A stretch of DNA of 42,478 nucleotides from Planctomycetales bacterium (GTDB lineage Bacteria > Planctomycetota > Planctomycetia > Pirellulales > Lacipirellulaceae), in NCBI GenBank assembly GCA_020427155.1, contig JAGQOW010000028.1, forward strand, positions 1 through 42,478, given 5' to 3'. The notes beneath the pieces were generated by a model that was not told the origin of the DNA, searched no databases, and saw only the letters and a list, made by a program, of their open reading frames with translations. Positions 1 through 9,000 of the stretch are shown in pieces (position 1 is the first letter of the stretch; each line of letters opens with the position of its first letter). The position numbers and the translations under genes are program-made.

Positions 1-220
1 AGGTCGCCGTCGCCGTCTAAGTCAGCCGCATTCGCGCTCGACGCTCCTTCGGCAGAAGTGGTGATCGTGTGGGAGGTGAAGTTCTGGCTGCCATCGTTTT
101 CGTACCACGCGATCTTGTGGTCTAAGCTCGATGCGCTGAGGACGTCGAGGTCGCCGTCGCCGTCCACGTCCGCCGCAAACACGCTCTCTGCCCCATCGGC
201 TCCTGTGGAGATCGTCTGCG
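1..220 (-). repeat. Tandem VCBS repeat units, 147-bp period
   Basis: The sequence aggtcgccgtcgccgtc occurs at 1 and again at 148, a period of 147 bp or 49 residues. Each copy encodes a D-x-D-G-D-G-D-L Ca-binding loop followed by a KIAWYENDG-type strand. The array continues past the left edge, so the copy number cannot be given. Confidence 0.75.
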
Positions 221-869
221 GATCGCCGAAGACGCCACTAGCCGCAGCCGGACTGACTACCGTGACCTGGTAATCCTCCACCTCGCCGCCGGTTGCCAAG
301 CCCATTACGCCCAGTGCGCCTGCCGTGCTCAAGCGGAAACGGGCATAGGTCGTGCCGGAAATCGCATAGCTCGGCACGTCGAAGGTGAGCAAGTTGTCGC
401 CCAGGGCGACAGCGCGGGAGGCGAAAATCTGTTCCCCCGGTCCGCCCCATGAGCCGTCGCCGTTGAAGTCGATCCAGGCATCGAGCTTACCCGGGGAGCC
501 CTGCACGTTCACAGTTACCGTGGCAGCGAGTGCGCCGACCTGAATGGCGCCAAACGTGACGCCGTCTTCGTCAGCGCCGTCCGCGTCGGCGGCTGCCGAG
601 TGCGTGCCGTCAGTTTCAGCATCGATCGTTGCCCCCAGCCTGGGAGCGCCGACGACAACGACGTGTTCCGCCCCGCCTTCGGCTAACGTGGTTGGATAGG
701 GGAGCGGCGCATCGCCAAAGTCGGAAGCGAGCAGGATGCGTCTTTCCAGCAGTTCGAACCCTGCATCAATCGCCAGGCTGCTTGACCGCTGCCGACGATC
801 CCGCACGCTGCGTCGCCTCGTGCGCCGAGCAGCAGAGCCAACCGATTTCCACCAACGAGAGCTTCTCAT
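1..869 (-). CDS. GEVED/VCBS-repeat surface protein, C-terminus outside the window
   Basis: Partial gene of about 289 visible codons, running off the left edge. It starts at ATG 869; an in-frame TGA lies just upstream, so no earlier start is likely. The first ~35 residues are rich in Arg and Ser, followed by FELLERRILLAS, which resembles the LEPR-type N-terminal motif of many planctomycete extracellular proteins. Next comes DFGDAPLPYP, a WIDFNGDGSW stretch and a GEVEDYQV motif, which together mark a GEVED domain (about residues 50-205). After that come VCBS/FG-GAP repeats with DVDGDGDLDV calcium-binding loops and a KIAWYENDG strand. No classical signal peptide is clear. The role is probably cell-surface or secreted adhesion. 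The domain calls are by motif; the substrate or partner is unknown. Confidence 0.85.
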   Translation of the reverse strand, partial: MRSSRWWKSVGSAARRTRRRSVRDRRQRSSSLAIDAGFELLERRILLASDFGDAPLPYPTTLAEGGAEHVVVVGAPRLGATIDAETDGTHSAAADADGADEDGVTFGAIQVGALAATVTVNVQGSPGKLDAWIDFNGDGSWGGPGEQIFASRAVALGDNLLTFDVPSYAISGTTYARFRLSTAGALGVMGLATGGEVEDYQVTVVSPAAASGVFGDPQTISTGADGAESVFAADVDGDGDLDVLSASSLDHKIAWYENDGSQNFTSHTITTSAEGASSANAADLDGDGD

Positions 870-987
870 GGCAAATCGCAAATAGAGGAGAACGATTCTT
901 CGAAATCACGCCACCAACGCATCCCTTGTCTCTGCGCTCTGGGAGTTCCTGAAGCTTCCATCCTACCCCAGCGCGCGGCCAAAAAAC

Positions 988-1016
988 ATGGTAGCACCAC
1001 CCGCGTGCAACTGCAA
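988..1016 (-). promoter_or_regulatory. Possible promoter for the GEVED/VCBS gene
   Basis: On the minus strand, TTGCAG and TACCAT are separated by 17 bp, a sigma70-like arrangement. This would give a 5' leader of roughly 110 nt before ATG 869. The match to consensus is partial and planctomycete promoters are poorly defined, so this is only a candidate. Confidence 0.25.
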
Positions 1017-1090
1017 TAATCACCCCAGACTCTGTTGCACACGTTGCAGTTTTGTCCCAAAAGTTGGGATCCCGGCACAGCGGACAGAAT

Positions 1091-1121
1091 CGAAAGCGGA
1101 TAGCGGAAAGCCGAAAGCGGA
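1091..1121. repeat. Short direct repeat of cgaaagcgga, 21-bp period
   Basis: The 10-mer cgaaagcgga occurs at 1091-1100 and 1112-1121 with the related tagcggaaag between them. It lies in the 287-bp gap between the membrane protein stop (1157) and the GEVED gene start (869). I see no other feature in this gap except the candidate promoter. Confidence 0.6.
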
Positions 1122-1156
1122 GGGGGGATAGTTTGGGGTTAACCACCCTAAATCGA

Positions 1157-2593
1157 CTAAGCGGCAGTTTGTTTTTCTGCTGCGATTTTTCTCTTCATCA
1201 GGGCAAGCACTGTCAGGCCGAAGACGCAGATCGTAAATACGATCCCGTTGAACGTGCGGCCGGTCCACTCGGCCCAGGGCCAGGGGTACTCGAAGAAGCC
1301 GAAGTTCAAGTAGAAGTACAACCAGGCCGTGAAGAGCAAGGTCCAACGTGCAAAAGCCCTGCCTGGCTGAAACCGGCTCGAATTACGAGCCGCCAGAAAC
1401 GAGAAGACCACGGCAAGCAACATCGGCGCCACGCCGTAACAAACCCAGGTCCAAATCAGATCATTGCCGGTTTGGCCGTTGCCAAGCTGGCGAATGGTCT
1501 TCCCGGCAATTGGCAGCAGCGTGAGCGGCAGCACCTGCCAATAGGGCCACCAACGCCCGCCCAGCGAGGCCACGATCGGTATCACGACCATGATCAGACC
1601 GATGTCGTAAAAGGCGTCGACCGCTGCGATTTCCATGAATTCAACCGCAAACAACAGCGGCAAGTGACAGACAAGCATCACTATCTCGAGCGGCAGCGAG
1701 ATCAGGGCATCCTGGTCTTCGGTCGGCGGATTGATCAGCCGCCGGTTGAGCCAGGCTCCCAGCCCCAACACAGCGCCCATCACTGCACCGAATACGGTTT
1801 CCATCACGTTCCACCAGTTGAGGTGCAGCTTGGCGAAAAACGTCTGGCTCAGCATCTCGCGATTCCAGGCACTGTAGGCCTGAATCGATTGTCCCAGCGG
1901 AAATCCCAGAGCTCCGCCCAACAGGCCCCACAAGCCCAGATTGCAAGCCAACCGATCGCCACGAATGCCGCCCGCATAGACCATGAGTGTCACCCAGGCA
2001 AAACACACACCCCCCCACCACTCGTACCTCGGCTCGACGTTGCCCTCGGGTTCCCAAAACCAATGGTCCGAGAAGTAGAACCTCGGCAGAATCCTGTTCT
2101 CTGGATCAAAGGGCATGTTGAGCAAGAAGTTGCCCAGAAAGAACATCGCGACCAGCAGCAACATCACCAGCAGAATCTCTTTGGTGCGATAGCGCACTTC
2201 GCTCAACCCCATGCCCAGAAACACTCCGGCAAAGCCGATCCAGAGGCCCCCCTTGATTGCCAGCCCGAGCATGCCCCAACGCAGCGCGGCCCAATGGCCG
2301 ATCAATTCGGCGTCGTGCGTCAGGCCAACCGTCGAGCCATAGGTCATCGACCCGCCGATACCCATCGCCAGCGTGCCCCAAGCAACCGCCCGTGCAAGCG
2401 AAATCGAAGAGGCCTTGGGGCACAACAGCAGTACCAGCGTGAGGCTTACCAACAGCCCGGCGATCATCGCGCCGGTTTCGTGACCATACTGCCCCCGAAT
2501 GCCCCAGGCCATTCCTCCCGCCATCGAAGCAAACACCACCGGTTGCCACCAGGGAACTCTCCGCCCGTCTGCTTCGCTGGTCAGTTTCGTCAT
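1157..2593 (-). CDS. Polytopic membrane protein of unknown function
   Basis: 478 residues, with roughly a dozen hydrophobic segments and little soluble sequence. The first membrane segment follows a short polar N-terminus and leads into an AWGIRGQYGHETGAMIAG stretch, which has the look of a conserved signature. A 50-residue polar, aromatic-rich loop (about 165-215) separates two membrane halves. The start ATG 2593 has an AAGGAA Shine-Dalgarno six bases upstream. It is the last gene of a minus-strand run, 60 bp after the Gfo/Idh/MocA gene. It could be a transporter or membrane sensor for the products of the exported enzymes in this run, but I do not recognise a characterised family and assign no function. 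Confidence 0.85.
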   Translation of the reverse strand: MTKLTSEADGRRVPWWQPVVFASMAGGMAWGIRGQYGHETGAMIAGLLVSLTLVLLLCPKASSISLARAVAWGTLAMGIGGSMTYGSTVGLTHDAELIGHWAALRWGMLGLAIKGGLWIGFAGVFLGMGLSEVRYRTKEILLVMLLLVAMFFLGNFLLNMPFDPENRILPRFYFSDHWFWEPEGNVEPRYEWWGGVCFAWVTLMVYAGGIRGDRLACNLGLWGLLGGALGFPLGQSIQAYSAWNREMLSQTFFAKLHLNWWNVMETVFGAVMGAVLGLGAWLNRRLINPPTEDQDALISLPLEIVMLVCHLPLLFAVEFMEIAAVDAFYDIGLIMVVIPIVASLGGRWWPYWQVLPLTLLPIAGKTIRQLGNGQTGNDLIWTWVCYGVAPMLLAVVFSFLAARNSSRFQPGRAFARWTLLFTAWLYFYLNFGFFEYPWPWAEWTGRTFNGIVFTICVFGLTVLALMKRKIAAEKQTAA

Positions 2594-2653
2594 ATTCGTT
2601 CCTTGTTTCCAACAGTTCCATTCAAGCCGGGATCATCCTAACAGAAACGCCCT

Positions 2654-4066
2654 TCAGGCTGAATTCCAGTCGCTGCGCCGCGGACGAGCGAGCATCCGGT
2701 TGGCCCCGTCGTCGTTGACGAACTGCTCAGCCACGGGATCCCAATCGAGCCGCTTCTCTTGCTGCAGTGCGATGTTGCCCAAGTGACAGATCGTCGCTGT
2801 GCGATGACCGACCTCCACAGGTTCGATCGGCTCTTCGCGCGACTTGACGCAATCCAGAAAGTTTCGCACATGATCGGCGTAGAAATCCCCCGGTTTGGCA
2901 ACAGTGCGCAACGGATTAACAACCGGCAGCCGCTGGTCATTTGCCTTCAGTTCAACGCTGGCTAAAGACTCGGGATACGTCTTCACACTTCCCTGGCTAA
3001 ACTCTACCCATCCTTCCGAGCCTTCAAATCGAGTACCAAAGTACGGCGGTTCACTTGCGCAAATCAACTCCACACCATTGGCATACCTGGCACGAAACTC
3101 GGCGCGAAGTGCCGTATTGAACAGGCTGCCCGCAGGGGGCCACTCGGCTTCGATCCCTTCCACTTCGACGGGGCCGGTCAAGCTTGTGCCGTTGCCACAC
3201 TGGGCAATATCCAAAGCGTGGGCCCCGAAATTGGTAATCTGGCCGCCGGAGTAATCCAAATTGAATCGGAACTTGTAGATGCAGCGGTCTTTGTGGTACG
3301 GAGCATCGGGGGCAGGGCCAAGCCACATCGGATAGTCAAAACCTGCGGGCACCGGCATTGGCTTCCAGCCGGGGCCCGGCCCCTGTTTATTGTTCAAAGC
3401 AATCAACGCCCGAATGGTTTGCAGTTCGCCTATATACCCATTGCGAACCAACTCGCAAGCGAAACGCACCCGGGCATGAGAACGCCACTGGCTGCCCGTC
3501 TGCAAAATGCGCTGGTGCTTGCGGACCGCTGCGACCATGTCTTTGCCGTCTTGCACTGTCAAGCTAAGTGGCTTCTGGCAAAAGATGTCTTTGCCCGCTT
3601 CGGCAGCCATGATGGTCATCGCCGCATGCCAGTGGTCTGGCGTTACAATCGCCACCACGTCGATGTCGTCGCGACCGATGATCTCGCGAAAGTCGCTGGT
3701 GGCAGCGATGCCTTGGAACTCTCCCGAACGCTTACGCGACGCATAATACTCGTTGGCTGCTTGCAGTCCCGGCTCGAGCCCCATCACGGCATTCTCGTCG
3801 CGATATCCCTTGCTGCTACGATTGACGTCGCAGAGGGCAACGACTTGCACATCGTCGTTCTGCATAAACAGCTGCATATCGGGAATGCCGCGCGTGCCCA
3901 AACCGATTACCCCTACCGTGATGCGATTGCTCGGCGCATTGGCGCCGAAAACCGACCGCGGAACGATCACGGGACCAGCAATGGCAGTTGCAGAAACGCC
4001 TGCAGCGGATTTAAGAAAACTTCGGCGAGACGGCAACGATTTGATGCTTGTTGTTGTCTGACGCAT
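2654..4066 (-). CDS. Tat-exported Gfo/Idh/MocA family oxidoreductase
   Basis: 470 residues. The twin-arginine signal SRRSFLK is at residues 13-19, followed by a hydrophobic stretch, so export to the periplasm in folded form is expected. The Rossmann motif GLGTRG is at 55-60, the family QKP motif at 164-166 (usually EKP, here CQKP) and GAHALD at 281-286 in the substrate-binding half. Members oxidise or reduce sugars and cyclitols with bound NAD(P). The start is ATG 4066, with GAGAGG eight bases upstream. It lies 56 bp after the phosphoesterase gene and 60 bp before the membrane protein gene, so co-transcription is likely. Tat-exported members are abundant in planctomycetes; the exact substrate cannot be inferred. 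Confidence 0.92.
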   Translation of the reverse strand: MRQTTTSIKSLPSRRSFLKSAAGVSATAIAGPVIVPRSVFGANAPSNRITVGVIGLGTRGIPDMQLFMQNDDVQVVALCDVNRSSKGYRDENAVMGLEPGLQAANEYYASRKRSGEFQGIAATSDFREIIGRDDIDVVAIVTPDHWHAAMTIMAAEAGKDIFCQKPLSLTVQDGKDMVAAVRKHQRILQTGSQWRSHARVRFACELVRNGYIGELQTIRALIALNNKQGPGPGWKPMPVPAGFDYPMWLGPAPDAPYHKDRCIYKFRFNLDYSGGQITNFGAHALDIAQCGNGTSLTGPVEVEGIEAEWPPAGSLFNTALRAEFRARYANGVELICASEPPYFGTRFEGSEGWVEFSQGSVKTYPESLASVELKANDQRLPVVNPLRTVAKPGDFYADHVRNFLDCVKSREEPIEPVEVGHRTATICHLGNIALQQEKRLDWDPVAEQFVNDDGANRMLARPRRSDWNSA

Positions 4067-4122
4067 AAGAAAGCCTCTCGAAAGGGCATGAGACGAAACC
4101 GTCGCGCTCTCTAAAATCCGTA

Positions 4123-6021
4123 TTACTGTTTGGTGATCGTTAAATGATCGAACAATCGATCATCCAACGAGTAGGAACGAAGCTCCAGCACCCCGCCGTT
4201 AATATGCACCATCACATAATGATGACCGTAGCGCACATGGTTTTGAAAGAACGGTCGATACGGCCCCGGAGTTTCCAAGCCGCCTCCGCCGCCGCCCGTG
4301 ATCATGTAAATCGGCGCCCCCTGCTCTCTAGCAGCGCCGCCTGCGACGGGCCAGGTCCTTTCGTACGAGTGAATATGCCCGTTCCAGACAAGATCGACGC
4401 CGTATTTTTCGTACAAGCCTACGAGTTGGCGGGCATCGGTATCCCCGCGATCGCTGATGTTGGTCTTCCAAAGGTCGCCGTAGTCGTTTTCGTCCGAAGA
4501 GTACGGCGGATGGTGATGGCAGACGAACTTCCATCGCGAATTGGATTCACTCAGTTCCTTTTCCAACCATTGATACTGCTCGCTGCCCGGACCTACGTTG
4601 CGATTCGAATCGATCATAAAGAACTGGGCGTTGCCGTACTTGAATTGATAGTAGTACTCTGGCGCTGGCAGCGACATGTATTGATAATAGAGCGGAGAGT
4701 CGTCTTCGTGGTTGCCCAGCACCGGGTAGAAAGGAACTCGCGAAATCAACTCTTCCATACCTGGGAAGAAATGCTGCGTCCAGTGATCTGGGTTTCCTCC
4801 TGTGCTGACCAGGTCGCCGGCATGTACTGCAAAACTGGGCCGCTGAGCCCAGGCCAGCTTGGCGAGCTTTGCCGAAACCTCCGGGTTGCCCTGCGTGTCG
4901 CCAATAACGGCAAAAGCATAGGGTCGATTCTCGTCTACTGCCGTTGTAAAAGTATAGCCGTCGCTGAAGGCCCCTTCGCCTGCCTCGTTCTCAGTCTCCA
5001 CGCGATAGAAATACTGCGTGCCGGTTTTAAGTCCCTCCAGTCGCACTTCGTGCACTTCACGCGACCCCGGCACAATCTGCTTGTTGCCGCACAGAAACGT
5101 TTCGCCGTAATGCACGATGCTTGTCCCCGGCTTGGAGGTTCGCCACATGACGGTCATGCCGTCCTTGGTGCCATACTGCAAGTAAGGTTTGATGACAAAC
5201 TCCATCTCGGTCGCCTTCTCTGGAGCAGGAAGATTCACTAGTTGAATCCCGTGTTCGAACTCTTCGTCTACCCATTTTGCATTGGCAGCCAAATCGAACA
5301 GCGAGATCGATCGAATTCGACCGTTGTGAAACACATTGTGATTGCGGTCTCGATAAACGCCAATGGTAAACGGCGCCGTGCTCGGATAGCGAATCGCGCC
5401 AGATTGAGCGTCGCTCGATGCGTCGAGCTTGCCATTGACGTAGAGTTCCATCTTGGCGCCATCGTAGACGCCTACGACGTGATACCAACGGCCAAGTTCA
5501 TAGTGCGTGTTGCCCTTGAGAAACGTCAAGTGGTCGCGGTCGCCCCGCCTGCCTCCCTCGCTTCCCAAGGTAAAGCTAAAAACTTGCTCATCGTATCCCA
5601 GCAGCCAGCCGACCTTTTCGTCGCCGTTGTCTTGCAGCGCCCCGATTATTCCTCCCTTCGATTGTCGCTCGTCGACGCTGACCCACGCCGAAACGGTAAT
5701 CGCCCCGGTGGGCAATACTTGCGACACTTCGCGGTGTTCATCGGCAATGACACAATCGGATGCCCAACCTGTAAACTGCAGCGACTCGCCAAAGTCGTCT
5801 TTTACCAGACTCAGACGCCCCGAAAGTTTGCCGTCAGGACCAAGCCTGGCAACGAGTTTATCCTCCTTGATCGCCACGCTGTCGAAGACCCACCGCGCCA
5901 GGGGATCAGGGCCTTTATGAGCAAAAGCCTCGCTTCCATAAGCAGCCCAGCAGAGCAGAATCAGGATCTTGATTCGCCAACCTGGCACGAATCTTTCTTG
6001 TCGGTCGATGGTGTTGCTCAT
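4123..6021 (-). CDS. Secreted LamG plus purple-acid-phosphatase-like metallophosphoesterase
   Basis: 632 residues. A hydrophobic segment at 17-34 is a probable signal peptide. A LamG/concanavalin-like domain spans about 40-250 (SAWVSVDE, WYHVVGVYDG, ELYVNGKL). A fibronectin-like PAP N-terminal domain follows at about 275-360. The calcineurin-type catalytic domain carries GDTQGN (374-379), HAGDL (400-404), GNHED (436-440), HHHPPY (502-507) and NGHIHSYER (548-556), the usual dinuclear metal ligands. It should hydrolyse phosphomonoesters or diesters outside the cytoplasm, with the LamG domain possibly tethering it to a glycan. It is 21 bp downstream of the ceramidase-dehydrogenase fusion. The Shine-Dalgarno is weak (GAAAG). 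Confidence 0.93.
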   Translation of the reverse strand: MSNTIDRQERFVPGWRIKILILLCWAAYGSEAFAHKGPDPLARWVFDSVAIKEDKLVARLGPDGKLSGRLSLVKDDFGESLQFTGWASDCVIADEHREVSQVLPTGAITVSAWVSVDERQSKGGIIGALQDNGDEKVGWLLGYDEQVFSFTLGSEGGRRGDRDHLTFLKGNTHYELGRWYHVVGVYDGAKMELYVNGKLDASSDAQSGAIRYPSTAPFTIGVYRDRNHNVFHNGRIRSISLFDLAANAKWVDEEFEHGIQLVNLPAPEKATEMEFVIKPYLQYGTKDGMTVMWRTSKPGTSIVHYGETFLCGNKQIVPGSREVHEVRLEGLKTGTQYFYRVETENEAGEGAFSDGYTFTTAVDENRPYAFAVIGDTQGNPEVSAKLAKLAWAQRPSFAVHAGDLVSTGGNPDHWTQHFFPGMEELISRVPFYPVLGNHEDDSPLYYQYMSLPAPEYYYQFKYGNAQFFMIDSNRNVGPGSEQYQWLEKELSESNSRWKFVCHHHPPYSSDENDYGDLWKTNISDRGDTDARQLVGLYEKYGVDLVWNGHIHSYERTWPVAGGAAREQGAPIYMITGGGGGGLETPGPYRPFFQNHVRYGHHYVMVHINGGVLELRSYSLDDRLFDHLTITKQ

Positions 6022-6042
6022 AGATGTCTACTTTCAAGTCGG

Positions 6043-9000
6043 CTAATTAGGTTCTGGATCAGATCGGATAAACTCCATGATATCTGCCAGGTCTTGAGGC
6101 GCAAGCTCCTTCTCCAACCCTTCGGGCATAAAAGAGACACCCGAACTCGCGAGTTCATCGATGTCGATCCGCAGAATCGTGTGTTTCTTGCCTTGGGCGT
6201 CGACCAATTCGATGCTGTTAGCTGTCTCGGCAGCGATCAGACCGCTCTGTTGCAATCCATCTGCAGTCAACACCGTATAATTGTGATACTTCCCATCGAC
6301 GGCACGATTCGGATCAAGGATCGCAGTCATTAGGAACGCCGACGACTTGTCCTTCAGCGCAGCGAGATTGGGGCCAACCTCGGTGCCAATCGTACCATGC
6401 CGGTGGCAAACGGCACAAGTTTTGGTGAACTGTCTCGCCCCGTTTGCGACATCTCCCTCCAACGATGCAGCAGCCTCGTAATCGACGAGAACTTGTGCGC
6501 GAGAAGAAGCAGAGCCATCGCCAAAGATTTCCAATGCAGCAGCGCGAACGCGGGGGACCGGATAACCGAGCAAGCGCCAACGCGAGGAAGGATCGAGATC
6601 TTTCACAGGCAGTGTGCCATCGGCAAGTGCCTTCAGCAATGCTTCGACCCACTCGCTGCGCGAGAGCAACGTGGCCAGAATCTCGGCCTGGAGTTGCGGC
6701 CCATGGCTCGTCCAACCACCAAGGAGTCGATCGACGAGATCGCCGGGGCGAATCCTAGCCATCACTTGCACTGCCGAGCGCTGTAACTCTACCGGTTCAC
6801 GAGGCGACAAGAGTTCACTGAGCAATTCCAAATCCTCTGTACTAGCGGCAGCTTCATTGCCCAAGAGCTGGATCGTAGCCAGCCGTTGCTCTAGTGCCGC
6901 GGCGGTGTCGCCAACAGCATCTCTTGCCGCGTCGAAGAATGGCAGGGCATTCTCGGCCAAAGCCGGATTCCCCTGTGCAATGGATTCCCACGATTGATTC
7001 CTACGACGCAATGCAGAGAAGCAACTAGCCAGCGCTCGAAACTGCCAGTCCCTCGCCTCGGCAACGCCGGACTGCTGCAATACCAAGTTGATTACGCGCG
7101 CCGCACCCCCCGCAACATCTCCGCCCAAGGAAGTCGCAATCAGGTCTTGTAGCAACTGCTCATGGCCGTTGATCGAGTCGGGCGCAGCGAGCATTGCCGC
7201 CAGCATCTCCGCTGCAAAGCGGTGAGAGGAACAAATCACCGCAGCCCGTAGCCAGCTGTCTCCAGTGTCTTGCAACGCCAACTTCAATAGCACGCTCCCC
7301 GCAGAAGCATCATCGAGTTCACCTAGTGAAAGTGCGACCTGAAGCCGCACGTGCGGATCAGAATGATCGGCTAGGGCAATGAGGCGTTCAGTAAGTTCAG
7401 GGCTCGACGATAATGACGGCTCGGCCAGCGAGATCGCCCGTGCCACAACATAGGGATTGCTATCTGCGAGCGCAACGCGCAAAGCCTCCTCGTTTAGTTG
7501 TCCGAGTCCATCGAGAGTTGCCAAGGCATGAAGCCGACCGAGCGGGCGCGAGTCATCGGCAATCAACGAAAGCAATTCAGGAGCTATCGTTAGATCGTTA
7601 CGCTGAACGAGCAGTTCCTGAGCCGTATCGCGACGCCAACCGTTGTCGGCGCCAAGCTGCTGAACGAGGGCTGCAGAGTCAAGCTTCGTCAAATCAGGAA
7701 TCGCCCCCGGCGGTTGGTCGCGACGAAATACTCGGTAGATTCGTCCTTGTCGACGGCCGGCATAGAGATCGAGCTTTACCTGCCAGTCCTCAGGAATCCA
7801 CTCGGGGTGTTCAATCACCTGCCGATACATATCGGCCACCCAAAGGGCGCCATCAGGGCCTGTGGCTGTCCGCACCGGTCGGCACCAGGGGTCAGTCGAG
7901 CTAAAAAACTCAGAAGATTGCTCGTCTCGATGCCGCGTCGCCTGGTAGGTAACGCCGTTGGGCGACAGCATCAATCGGCTCACGAGGTTGTGGACCGGTT
8001 CGCAGATGAAAGCCGCCCCCTGCACGTCCTCGCCCAATGTTGAATCGCGAAAGATCAGCGGGCTACATGCCGACGTGAAACGGTTGGCGTCGAACAGATC
8101 GTTGAAGCGGTTGACGGTTCGGCTCGTCGGGAACACGGGCGGGGCAACGGGTGGATCGGTCGTTGCCACCTTGGGCGAAGGCGCCGGGACATAAGGATTG
8201 CGGCCAAGATATCGATCGTCGACGACAAAATGGAGCAAGGGTTCACCGTTGGTATTTCCAAACCAGTGGCCCCAGTCGTTGTGGCAGCGCCCATACTGGC
8301 TGCGGCCGCTCACCGATTCGAGGTACCCCTTGTCGGGGAAGATTCGTGCATCTCGACCCGAGACGCTCACCTCTTCGCCTGTCTTGACGCAAAGCACTTT
8401 GCCATTGTCGTCGCCGCAGGCAAGGTATAGCCAATTGTCCAAGCCTCGCGTGAAGCCGCTCATTTGGTGTTGTGGATTGGCTTCCGAGAAGTTCGTATAC
8501 AAGACCTCTCTCAAATCTGCGCGACCGTCTCCATCGGTGTCCTGGGCATAGAAGACGTCCGGCACGCAACTCACTAGCGCTCCCTTGCGCCACGGCATTA
8601 CACCGGTAGGATAATGGAGCGCGTCGAGAAACAGCACTGCCTCGTCGTACCGTCCGTCGCCATTGGTGTCGGACAATACCTTTACCCGTCCTCCGGGCAT
8701 GCCGTCGTCGTTCGCGCCGCGGGGGTAATCGGCCATCTCAACAACCCACAGTCGGCCATCTGCGCCTACGGCGAAGTTCACTGGGTCAGCAATCAACGGC
8801 TCTGCGGCAACAAGTTCCACAGCATACCCTGCAGGCACCGTGATCGACCCTAGCCCGTCTTCCGGCGAGAGCGGGCTGCCGGGAACGCTGTCGTTGACCA
8901 GTTGATGCAACTCTCGAAAGATGATCTCCTCGGCGCCGCTCGACCAGCGGCCCGGCTTGTTGTAGAAGACCATCGAGAAATCGACTTCATAACCACCTTC

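Noticed and set aside
1052..2641. 529-codon plus-strand open frame
   Set aside because: It is antisense to the membrane protein (1157-2593), is rich in Gln, His, Arg and Pro, and shows no domain. The opposite strand has a clear multi-span protein and a Shine-Dalgarno.
4144..6333. Two long plus-strand open frames of 365 and 363 codons
   Set aside because: Both are antisense to the metallophosphoesterase and the end of the cytochrome c domain; no motifs.
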